Assembly: GCA_950022295.1 (NCBI GenBank)
Contig: OX465600.1
Location: 3,410,001-3,474,000, forward strand
DNA from: Bromus sterilis
Lineage: Eukaryota > Streptophyta > Magnoliopsida > Poales > Poaceae
DNA length: 64,000 nt
Direction of reading: 5' to 3'
Shown: positions 46,956 through 57,400 of the stretch, piece after piece
How the letters are laid out: each line of letters starts with the position of its first letter
How positions within the stretch are numbered: the stretch's first letter is position 1
Notes under the pieces: generated by a model
Seen by the model: only the letters and a program-made list of their open reading frames with translations
The model's database searches: none
What the model was told of the DNA's origin: nothing
Program-made: the position numbers and the translations under genes

Positions 46956-49385
46956 ATGGCGCCACGACGAGACGTGTCACAGGCGAGCCGCGGGTGCTGG
47001 AGGGGTTCTCAGGCCACCGCCGCCGCCGTCGAGTCCCTGATCTGTGCCCGGAAGATGCCCGCGGAAGTCGAGTGGCGCATTCCTGGCAAGGCCGATGTCG
47101 TGCCCAGCGCGCGCGCTGGCGAGAGGGTCGTGTTCCTCGCTCACTTCGAGCGTGGATTCGGCCTTCCCGCTAGCGCCTTCTTCCGCGGGTTTCTTGATTT
47201 CCACCGACTGCAGCCTCACCATCTCGCAGCCAACTTTATCATGATCCTTTCCGGGTTCGTGACGCTCTGCGAAGGGTACCTCGGCTGCCGTCCAAGCGTC
47301 GCTCTTTGGAAGCGATTCTTCAACCTCCGAGCTCACAACGCTCAGACGGGAGCTGTGGTGGCCTCCACCATCGAAGGCGGTGAGCCAACGTACCCGACTG
47401 ATATGACCGACTGCGGCAGTTTCCTTGTCGCAGCCGGCAAGTCGAAATACAAGAGCCCCGAGATCGTCCAATCCTGCAAGAATTGGCAGACCTCGTTCTT
47501 CTACGTTAAGTCACCTGACCAAGGCCCCGATCTCCTCAACCTGCCCGAGTTCTCTCTCGCCCGGCCGATTGAAAAGCATCAATGGTCGCTGAAGCACGGC
47601 GCCGGAGATTGCGATGTCGATGCCCAGGCTGCTAGGGTCACCCAGCTGGAGCAAGAAGGACTCCTCCCAACCGACTTGGTAGCCGCTTGGCTTCAAGCTC
47701 GGATTCTTCCCCTGCAGCGCCGAGTACACCGCCTCTGCGACATGTCGGGACTTCGAGATCCCACTCGGCTCTGCACGTGGCGGGTGAAGAAAGAAGATCT
47801 TTGCGCCCGAGTGAAGGCCATTACATCCAGCCCATTGCCTGACCCCTTCCGCTTCGGGCTTGATTATCTCACTCGCCAGCAAAAGCCACCTGTGGTATGC
47901 TCCGATTACAATTTTTTTCGATTGATTTTTCTTCCGATTGCTTTTTCTTCCGATTGCTCTGACCACTTCTGTTTCCTTTCCAGCACTTTATTCAGTCCGA
48001 TCTTATGGAAGACGGACAGGAAGCTGGCGTGTATGCCCCTGACCGCGCGGAAGAGGACCCCACCGATTTCGAGTATAACGGCGAGCCTCCCTCCGCCGAG
48101 TCTAGTGACGATGATGAAGATGACGACGAGTCTTCCGGAGAATCCTCCGACCCCATGGATGCCGATGACGATGACGCCGAAAACGCCAACCCTCCGAAGA
48201 CCGACATCCGGCCGCCAGCTCAAGGGGGTACGCCTGACCCTTCCCTTGAGCAATTTTTGGCCGAATGGAGTGATGATGATAGTGTCTCAAAGGGTGATGG
48301 TTCTGATGCAGCTCCTCGTGCCAAGCCTCCAAGAGTGCCAGCCAAGCGCACCTCAGCCGCCAGCTCCTCCGCTGGTGTGGCTCCCGGCAAGGTTGCCAAG
48401 GCCAAGCCGACTGCCAGCAAAGGCAAACAGGCCCAGGAGACGACTACCCGGAGGCCGACCGCTCAGGCGCCGCTGAACGTCGCTCCACTTCGCTGCCGAA
48501 TGCCCACTGGCGCAGCGAGGACAATCGGGTATGCTTTTGTCTTTATGCATAGTACTTTACTACCTTTTCTTATACTGACTCTCTTCCCCTTCTTCCAGGG
48601 AGCCAATTGGACTTGATGACGTTGACACCGACATCCCAGTCCGTGCCAGCGACGTCATCTCGCCCGCTGCCTCTGTTGCTGCCGTCCACAAGCGGCCGAC
48701 TGCTACTCATCGCTCTTCCAAGGACGCCGAGCGCGCTGCCAAGAAGGCCCGTCTCGCAGCGATTCAGAAGACCTCTTCTTCCACCCTTGCCTCCAAGACC
48801 TCCAAGCACGCAGCTGACCGGGTGGCACCTGGTGACGGAGGAACGCAATCGGTCGATCCGATTGCTCCGTCTCCGCCCCGCCGCTCGAACCCGGCCTCTC
48901 CTGCTGCCACTGCCCCTGCTCCCACTACTGCATCTGAAACGCCGATGGTGACAACCCCGTCGCCGATTGTGGTGTCGGCCCTGCCGATTGTCACCAAGAT
49001 TCCACCAGCTGTATTATCTGCACCACCGACTACGACGACCTTGCCACCAGTCATCGTTATCATTTCTGCTCCGACTCGCCCGGTTGCGCCGCCACCGCAA
49101 TCGGGTGCCTCTGGCCCTTCAATGACATCGGTGCCACCAATCCTCACTACTGCAGCTTCCACCGCCGTTCCAACTTCAGTGCCGCTGCCGACCTCTTCTG
49201 CATCGGAGGTTCTTATGCGCTCGGTGGATCAATTCCGGGCTGAGTATTCTCGCGCTCGTCATGTCGGCGTCGAGTCTGATGCTCCGCATCGTCCTCAAGA
49301 CCCCGTGACGACCGCTCTGAGCCGGGTGAATGAATTCGTCGATGCCCTTGCTCGGGACCTCCAACAGCTCACCTCTCATCATACG
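46956..49385 (+). pseudogene. Antisense-strand gene of the Tat element, copy 2, truncated after exon 3
   Basis: Exons 46956-47894, 47984-48528 and 48599-49385 by homology and GT-AG signals. All three are open when joined: the copy 1 stop at 31269 is an arginine codon here. It encodes the Transposase_28-like N-terminal domain, the acidic tract and the Pro/Thr-rich linker. The coiled-coil exons 4-6 are missing because the copy breaks off in intron 3 at about 49475, where a 74-bp LTR scrap follows. With its TATA box intact it could be transcribed, reading into the flanking LINE. Confidence 0.72.
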
Positions 49386-49476
49386 GTAAACTCTTTAACT
49401 TTCCTTCTGTGTCTTTCTTTTACTTCAGAGACTTTTCTTCCGGTGGGTGCGCGCAAGCGCACCCACTGGGTGTAAT

Positions 49477-49550
49477 CCCAATCGGTCCGTTCTTGTCTTG
49501 AAAGGTTGCTTTCGCTTGGGTTAGCCTACCCGGGTACCAATCCCCCGACA
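49477..49550 (-). repeat. Terminal 74 bp of a Tat LTR
   Basis: Matches 29760-29833 from CCCAATCGGTCCGT to CCCCCGACA and directly precedes the CCCGT target duplication. It is therefore the true right terminus of the composite. Confidence 0.88.
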
Positions 49551-52025
49551 CCCGTGCTCTGGATCCCGGGACAGCCAAACTCGCAAGTGATCTGCGAGGC
49601 TGGATGGATCGGATTTCTCTGATGAAGCTTTCCACGAACATATGTGTAGCCATCGGACTCTGATAGATTGATTCATGTATACCCTTACGCCGTGCAATCG
49701 ATCATGTGGTAAAGAATCCAACATCTGGAAAAGCCAGACCTTGGCATTAGGAATTTGGTTATCAGAAAGGGCTTCTTGTATGTAATCTTCTGCCAAAGCC
49801 AAAACACATCTCGATGGAGAACATGAGATGAGAGAGTGCTCCCAAGAATCTGGCATACCACACAGAGAGCAACAGTCGACAGAACTCATGTTGCGGTGTT
49901 TTCTGATGTCCTCCGTAGGCAATGAGGCCTTTGCCAATCTCCACAGAAAGCTTTTAATTTTAGATGGCACTTTAATACACCATAGTTGACTCCAAGCCTT
50001 CTCCTCTCCCTGCACGTCATGCTGACCAAATCTTCCTTGGAGAAGATTCTCATTAGAATTCCTCAATTTTCTCAACATGTGATAACAAGATTTTACAGAA
50101 AAAAAAACTCCTTTCTTATCCTCCGACCATGACCAGAAGTCCTCCATCGGCGCCGTGCAAACAGGGATATTCAAAATACTCCCTCCGATCCATATTAATG
50201 TACTTAAGTTTGTCTAGATACGCATGCATCTAGTCTACATACTTAACTAGATACATACGAATCTAGACAAAGTTGAGTACATTAATATGGGTCGGAGGTA
50301 ATAGTAGAAACATCCGCCGGTATAAAGAATTGGTTCAATTTATGAATGTTCCAGCAGCTCCATCTATGTAATCAGCAACCCTAGATGGAGCGTTGCTTGA
50401 CAGCCGAACAATTACTTCATTGCATGTGGCCGAGGGATCCAGTTATCCTTCCATGCATATGTGTTATGGCCGTTGCCAATACTTTTGATGAGACCATTTG
50501 CTAGTGCATCTCTCCCTTCTAAGATTGATCTCCAGATTTGACTCGGATGACTGCCTATCTGTGTTGTCATGAGGTTGCCGTCAGGAAAATAAACCGCACG
50601 CAAGAGGCGGATGCCTAGCGTCTCAGGGGAAGATAGCAATCTCCAAGCTTGTCTGGAAAGTAAATCCAGATTAAACAGTTCCAAATCACGAAAGCCTAAA
50701 ACCACCCCATAGCTTTGGCTCAGTCATCGCTTTCCATGACACCCAATGAGGTTTCCTCTGGCCTTCTTTGCTGCCCCAGAAGAACTTCCTTATGATTTTA
50801 TTCAATTCTTCACACAGGCCTCTTGGGAGCTTAAAACAAGACATAGAGTATACGGGAACCTATTGGGCAACTGATTTTATCAACACTTCTTTTCCAGCAT
50901 ACGATATAGAGCGATCCACCCAACCTTTAACTTTTCCCCACAATCTATCTTTCAGATATTTAAAAGCTCCTGTTTTTTATGAACCAATATCCGAAGGCAT
51001 CCCAAGATATCTTTCATTTAACGTCTCATTCGGGATATCTAGAATAGTTTGTATCTCTTGTCTAATCAGCTCAGGGGTTCCCTTACTGAAGTATATGGAG
51101 GATTTTGAGTAATTAACTCTCTGTCCCGAAGCTTGGCAGTAAAGATACAGTAGGTTTGACACCTCTGTCGCTCTCGTACCATTTGCCTTGAAAAACAGCA
51201 GGCTGTCATCCGCGAAAAGTATATGGTAGACTGGTGGTGCCGTAGGTGCCACTAGAATCCCATTTAATTGCGAAGATGACTCATCTCTATTTTTGAGGAG
51301 ACCTGAAAGGCCCTCTGCTGCCAACAAGAAAAGGTAGGGTGATAAAGGATCTCCCTGCCGAATCCCTCTGGATGGTTTGAAAGAGTCCAGCTCCTTCCCA
51401 TTAAACAACACCGAGAAGGAGACTGATTTAACCATGTTCATAACTTTGCACACCCAACTTCCAGAGAAACCAAAATTTAACATAATTGCCTCCAGATATG
51501 TCCATTCAACTCTGTCATATGCCTCCATCATATCTAATTTGAGAGCCCCATGCCGGTGACGTAGGGACTTGTTTCGCTTCATGAAATGCAAGCATTCATA
51601 TCCAACAATAGTATTATCAGTTATAAGGCGCCCTGGCTCCTGGGATATGATATGAGGAAGGACTAATTTCAACCGATTATAAACAACCTTTGAAGCAATT
51701 TTGTATATAACATTGCAAAGTCTAATAGGACGAAACTAGATAGAAGAAGGGGACTTTTGACCTTTGGGATAAGAACTAAAAAGGTTTTATTCAAACATTC
51801 AACACTCCCTTCTCCAGCTAAAATCCTAAGAACCTCCTTTGTGACATCCGCACCACAAACATCCCAGTGATGTTGGAAGAATTGCGCCGGAAATCCATCA
51901 GGCCTCGGCGACTTTAGAGGTGACATCTGAAAAAGAGTCGTTTCATAGTTTGTTGGGTCAGCATGGATTGTTGGATACTTCTTCTTGGTCTGATGCCTTC
52001 TCTCGATCGGTCCCATTGGGATGAA
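49551..52025 (-). mobile_element. LINE ORF2: reverse transcriptase and zinc-finger region (degenerate)
   Basis: Minus-strand order: RT N-terminal part (MSPLKSPRPDGFPAQFFQHH, about 51930-51870), RT core (GALKLDMMEAYDRVEW, SRGIRQGDPLSPYLF, HILFADDSLLFF; 51672-50977), the connecting region (50705-50412), then zf-RVT (WSQLWCIKVPSKIKSFLWRL, CSLCGMPDSWEHSLISC; 50174-49551). The catalytic FADD is intact, but frames are broken between blocks and a MITE is inserted. The LINE continues at 28838, 28489 and 26716-27295 once the insertions are removed. The endonuclease end is missing; the 5' boundary near 52025-52087 is not clear. Confidence 0.88.
50179..50304. mobile_element. Stowaway MITE in LINE, 126 bp
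   Basis: CTCCCTCCGATCCATATTAA at the left pairs with TTAATATGGGTCGGAGG at the right. TA at 50177-50178 and 50305-50306. The right terminus has a small TAAT disturbance. Confidence 0.85.
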
Positions 52026-52087
52026 AAATCATTCGTTCCTAGCGACACCCCAAGCTGACAGCAACTATATATTGGGGTCTTTACTTA

Positions 52088-53509
52088 GGGCATCAATAAT
52101 GTTGATCCCTAAATAGAGGCTTCATCCATCCGCGGAATTCAATCCTAGTCGTAAATGTCCGCCAAAAGTTCAACTAAAACCCGGTAAATTCACACAAACT
52201 CAAAAGAAATTCATTCAACTTCAAATTAAATTTACATAAATCGAAAGCATTTCATGCAAGAGCGGGTGATTTCCATTAAAAGTCGGATGAAATACATGAG
52301 TTCAACTTAATCTAAAACTACACCGGCGGCCATCCTGCGTCCCTGCTTTTCATTGGCTCCGGGGCTCTCGGCTACAAAAAAAAGTTTTCATGCAGCTCCA
52401 GAGGTAGCCGATGCGATAGATCGGTCATTTGCACCATGGGCCCTCATCCGACATGTCTTGCTGATCGGACCGACAGGGCACGCTCCACTCGGTCCTCCAT
52501 CTTATATGGCGTAGGAGGCTCACCGGAGCGTCGATAAGTGATGCTTCAGCGGGAGGGGGAGACCACCCTTTGCCTCTCCGACCAAACGGAGAATCTGCCG
52601 ATGATGAGGCCACTAAGACTGGCATCAACGACAAGGGAGAAATGGTGTCGTTCATGGATTACGAGATGGCGTGCAACCCTCTTGTGAGGAGAGTTGCAGC
52701 CCATAACAGGTGACTTCGCCGCCGCTACGCCTGGCTTGTTGACGAGAGTTGTTGTTCGCAGTCGATGTTGCTTGGACAACGAACCAGACTCTAACCCACA
52801 AGAGCCTAGAGCTCGTCGGCATGGTGAAGATGGAGGAAGAAGAAAAGGGAACCGATGGTATGTGATGTGTTACATGATCCTGTGAGGGTCCATATAAATA
52901 GCGGACGTCGGCTAGTAGAGCGGATCAGTCGATTTGAATGCGAGGGACCGAAGTAGGTTTCTTGACCGTCGCGCGTGTTTAATGTATGTAGGTGCCTCCA
53001 ACATTGAATAGGCGCAAAGACCAGAGCTCTCAATAGATGCGTCGTCCTTCCCTCCAATGCGCAGACGCGTCAGCTTTGGCTGACCATCAACGCCGGCCAC
53101 ATAGGCCGATCACACATGCGCTCGAACATCATCCAATGCTAGCGCCCTCCATGAACGCACAACGCTTTGGCTGAACATCAACGCCGACCACATAGGACGA
53201 TCACACATGCGCTCGAACATCATCCAATGCTAACGCCCTCCATTAACGCACAACAACCATTCCACGCCCGAAGAGGATTTTGGCACGGAGGGATTTTATG
53301 TGGTGTAAATGGTTCAGACTTCTGCAAAGCCCCTTTTGGTTTGCGTTAGATTTGCAAAAAAACAAACATGCTGACTGACCCATAAACAGATACAAGCCTA
53401 AGTTTGTTGGTAAAAATGATCCGAACAATCCAATCTACAAAAATGATCCGAATAATCCAATCAATTTAGATGGGTACGGGTGATTTAAGGATCGATGTTA
53501 GAGATACCT
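52088..53509. mobile_element. PIF/Harbinger-type element, non-autonomous, 1422 bp
   Basis: The ends GGGCATCAATAATGTTGATC and (reverse complement of the right end) AGGTATCTCTAACATCGATC match at most positions over 26 bp. TTA is duplicated at 52085-52087 and 53510-53512. Inside are a GC-rich region with open frames on both strands (76-77 codons) and a CATATAAATAG TATA-like motif near 52891. I recognise no transposase. Confidence 0.75.
53074..53255. repeat. 91-bp tandem duplication inside the Harbinger-type element
   Basis: CTTTGGCTGA...CGAACATCATCCAATGC... repeats at 53074 and 53165 with a few mismatches. Confidence 0.8.
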
Positions 53510-53512
53510 TTA

Positions 53513-54425
53513 GGTTGCATATTCGAGGCCACGGCCTTAAGTCCTGCTCTTATAAAGTGTTAGGGCAGAAGGCAGGATGAAAGCTACATATGTATGTTTT
53601 TTTTGTCTGAACGGATAAAATATAGCAACAGCTGAAAGAAAAATAATGGCAATAGAGTTTGAGGCATTTTAACGGCCATTCAGCCATAGACGATGCTGTC
53701 GTGAAAATCAGAAACTGTACAAGTTTACACGTGATGTACATCAACAACTTCCTTTTTCCTTTCCTCCGTTTTTTCAGTAACAGGAACCGTGATAGATTTT
53801 CCACTTCCCCACAAAAAAATTCCATGTATCTTGCATTCCTTTCCTGATCTCTGCTGTCGCTTTGTTCCATATTTACATACGGACGACGTTTTGCAAATCA
53901 GAAGAAGCTCAAAGAACACTTGACCAAAGTTGACAGATGAACAATGGCTGCTCCGCACCCACAGATTTTGTTCAGTCGAGCACCTGGGCCACGAGCAGAA
54001 TAATAAGGAAATTACTTACTAACGTCTCTTAAGTGCATATTAACAATCTTTCTTCATCATATCTGTTATCCATTGAATATCTTGAGCCAACAAAATTCAG
54101 GATGGCAAGATTCCTGGTTGCATATGAATTTTCCAACTAGCGCCATTTCTAGCGAAAAGAACTGTACTGATTTAAGTTTGATTTTGTATTTGACTTGCAT
54201 GATCCACAACGTATCAACACGAAGTGCATATTGCACAACCATGTACAGAAATATGGGGACAACCCAAAGTAGCAAAATTGACATATTAGTCGACCCCATT
54301 TAGTGCCTGACTGGATCCCCCACAAACTGAATTTAAGGGAGGCGCTACAAATCTACAATGCCAAGATTTGGATATGAACAGTACCTGAAATTATGTGCAT
54401 TTCTGGACAAGAAATCAGTTCATAT
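53513..54425 (-). other. 3' flank and probable 3' UTR of the BSK gene
   Basis: Begins right after the BSK stop codon on the minus strand and reaches the Harbinger-type element. I found no clear AATAAA signal in the coding-strand sense, so the transcript end is not fixed. Open frames here (up to 106 codons) have no recognisable domain. Confidence 0.45.
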
Positions 54426-57400
54426 TCAACGTCCGCTGCTGCTACTTGTCTCCAGGGCAGAACCCTCCTTGAGAGAATCTTGAGCTTCAGGCTCCATGCC
54501 TTGAGAAAGTAATGCTGCAGCTTGAAGGTAAAATGCAGTCGGCCATGCCGGAGATATTACCAACGCCTGCATTGCATCACTGAGAGCTTGTTCTGCCATG
54601 TCATTCATCAGATACGACAGGCAACGCCGAGCAAAAATGGTGGGGGAAACCATCGTACCGACTTCAATGAACTGCATGTTAAAAATCGACAGAAATGAAC
54701 AAAGTTAACATTGGTTTAGACAGTTTCACAGACCAGAAGTTGTTCCTACTAATAGGGCCTTAGAAACTTTAGTAGATCGAATGGGAACCGTTTGCACTAG
54801 GAATGGCATTAGTGGCATTTCAACATGTTACGCCCGTGTATAAAACAACATCAGAAATTGAGAAGTGAAACCAACCTGGGAGTAACAATCGATAGCAGTA
54901 ACAAAATCCTTTTGCCGAAATGCACTGTCACCCTTCTTCTTTGATGTTAATGTATCTTGCATTTGATTGGTCCACATCTGAAATGAGAGCTGTAGCAAAC
55001 AAAGAGGGTACAAAGATCATGTAACAGCAAAGCAATTTTGACATTTTCAGTAAAACAAAATGGCGTACCAAATGTTGCATTACAAATTCAAAGATTTCTT
55101 CGTTTCAGAAAACTGTGGGGAAGCCCCCCCCCCCCCCCCACACACACACAGTAAAGTCTATTAAAAGTAAAGGAGTATATATACAGGTGTGTGTGTGTTT
55201 TCTTTTGCGATTAATATACAAGCATGGGTGGCGTGTGTACATAGGGCTAGGGAATGTAAGGTACAGAGAGAGACTATTTGCAATATTGGGCTAGAGAATC
55301 TAGCCAAGAGCGTGGGGAGTCTTAGACTCCTCCGCAAAAGTATGTTCATTCTTCGAACAAGCCTTCCAAGAAGAGAAGGGAGATATTTTTAAAGGTTTTG
55401 CGTTCCTCTGCTTCAAAATAAACAAATCTGAACAACATTTTAGAAGACACAGTTTCATATCTGAAATAATGGTATATCTGACTAGTTTTACATTCGGAAC
55501 TACTATACGTCCGATACTTGGTGTCCGACCTTGGTACGATGATCAATCTAATCAATGGGCAGCACTTTCCTATATGCATGGATGGTTAGATCTGCCAAAT
55601 CGTACACAAATCGGATGAAAACCATATAATGTATAGCACCACTCTTGCATTTTCAAATGCTGCAACTCTTAACAAATGTCGCTTAAGAAACATCTGTGGA
55701 CAGGCTAGCATAGCATGCAAGTAACGGAACAAATCAGGGAGAGGTCAAATATAGATAGAATAAATCTACTCCCTCCGTTTCTATGGACTACATACGGAGC
55801 AAAATAAGTGAATCTACACTCTAAAATACATCTATATATGTCTGTATGTAGTTCATAGTGCAATCTCTATAAAGGTAGTAGTTAGGAAAAAATATGCCTA
55901 TTTAGGAATACATGGTCATGGAAAGAGGTCTTACACTAAAACTTCTCCCTGAAAAATATGTGATATACTTTAATCCAATGAACCAAAATGCATTTATCAT
56001 GCCATAGGTCTTACACTAAAACCTCTATTGTTCTAAATATAGGCCACTTAATAGGCATCTTGGTCAATTAATCACTATTCAGTGGGTCACCAAATAGCCG
56101 ATTAACTAATTTATCGATCGATTTACTGGAAAATCACCTACTCCCTCCGATCCATAATAATTGTCACTCATTTTGTGCTAAGCTAGTACAAACTTTGTAC
56201 TAGATGAGCGACAATTATTATGGATTGGAGGGAGTATTATATGTTGGATCAAAATATAAAGTGCACCAAATGAAAGTCTTGATGATTTTATTAGTTACCT
56301 CATTTGCCGTTCCCTCATCATCCTTGTATCCCGTCTTTTCTAGAATTTCATGTATTGCTGTCAGATCCTTTCTGGAACAAGCTTCAGCAAGAGGAGAAAG
56401 AGACAATGATTGGACAGATGATGCACCGGCTTGGGGCATATCCATGAGTTCGTAAGATGGAGTCTGCAAAACAGATTGACACCACTGCAGTTATAACAAT
56501 ATATACTTCAAATCCAATGTTGATCGGAAACCAAATAACTAATAAGTCAAGTCTTTGCCATATCTACATTTTTCACATTAAAATATGACAATATGCCACC
56601 TGCTTATTTCACCCTTGCTATTTACAATTATACTTTCAGAATAATGAAACTGCCAGAAAAAGACTAAAAATGGGAGATGGAAATGACTAATTAAAAGTAC
56701 TGAATAGCACATTTCATATATAAAAAAACTGGCAGCATTTTCGCACCAAATTTTAGAGGGAGGTAACTTGAATCCAATTGTTCTATACAGAGTAAGGAAA
56801 GTTCACCTCAACATCCTTCTGAAGAGGAGCTAATGCTTGAACCATAGATCTTACATTCGGCCGCTCACGGGGTTCATAGTGCAAGCACCTTGAAGCTAAT
56901 CGTACCAGTTCTGTTCCTTCCTCATTTGAAAATTGACCCTCTAAACAGGAGTCTGTAAGCATGCTAAAGTTCCGATCTCGAATCAGGTCAAGGGCCTGCA
57001 GATATTAACTAGCATCCGTTAGTCTGTTAAAATGAAGATATAAACAGCTATTCGGTGGAAAGTCAAGTTCTAGCCATTGTTCTAGGAAATTATTCTTTTT
57101 ATCTAAAGTGTTATTTTCCTATACTTAGTTTAAAGATCCCAAAAGGTCAAATCCATTTTTGTCATGCATATTGATGGATATAAGGACTTGTATTTATATT
57201 ATTCACATTGTTCAATGGAGATGGTGAGTGCAGGCCAATATCTTTATACAAGAACAGTTTCACACTGCTTACGCGCATCATGAGCAGAAGGCAGTTGGAA
57301 GAAAAACTAAGAAATCAATTAACTCCCTGGTTAGCCCACCTATCAGACAGCTTTCTTGACATATAATCATTTTATGACATACTATAGCAGTAAATAAAAT

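Larger units (their letters stand above)
28844..49550 (-). mobile_element. Tat-lineage Gypsy composite, 20.7 kb, internally rearranged
   Basis: A single pair of target duplications, CCCGT at 28839-28843 and 49551-49555, bounds the unit inside one LINE. Read on the minus strand it contains, from the right: the first 74 bp of an LTR; the terminal part of the antisense-gene region; 546 bp of LTR; an inverted primer-site scrap and inverted gag-pol; then a nearly complete element (primer site, gag, pol, antisense gene, 3' LTR). Dual RNase H domains (Gypsy-type followed by a second with FDGSKMKNGLGAGVV) and an antisense gene between pol and the 3' LTR support the Tat lineage (as in Grande-type elements). 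Both gag-pol copies are dead. The order is not that of any normal element, so template switching or post-insertion recombination must be invoked. Confidence 0.85.

Noticed and set aside
50977..51672. Functional host reverse transcriptase gene
   Set aside because: RT motifs are good, but the frame is one fragment of a LINE whose other parts are frameshifted, split by insertions or missing.
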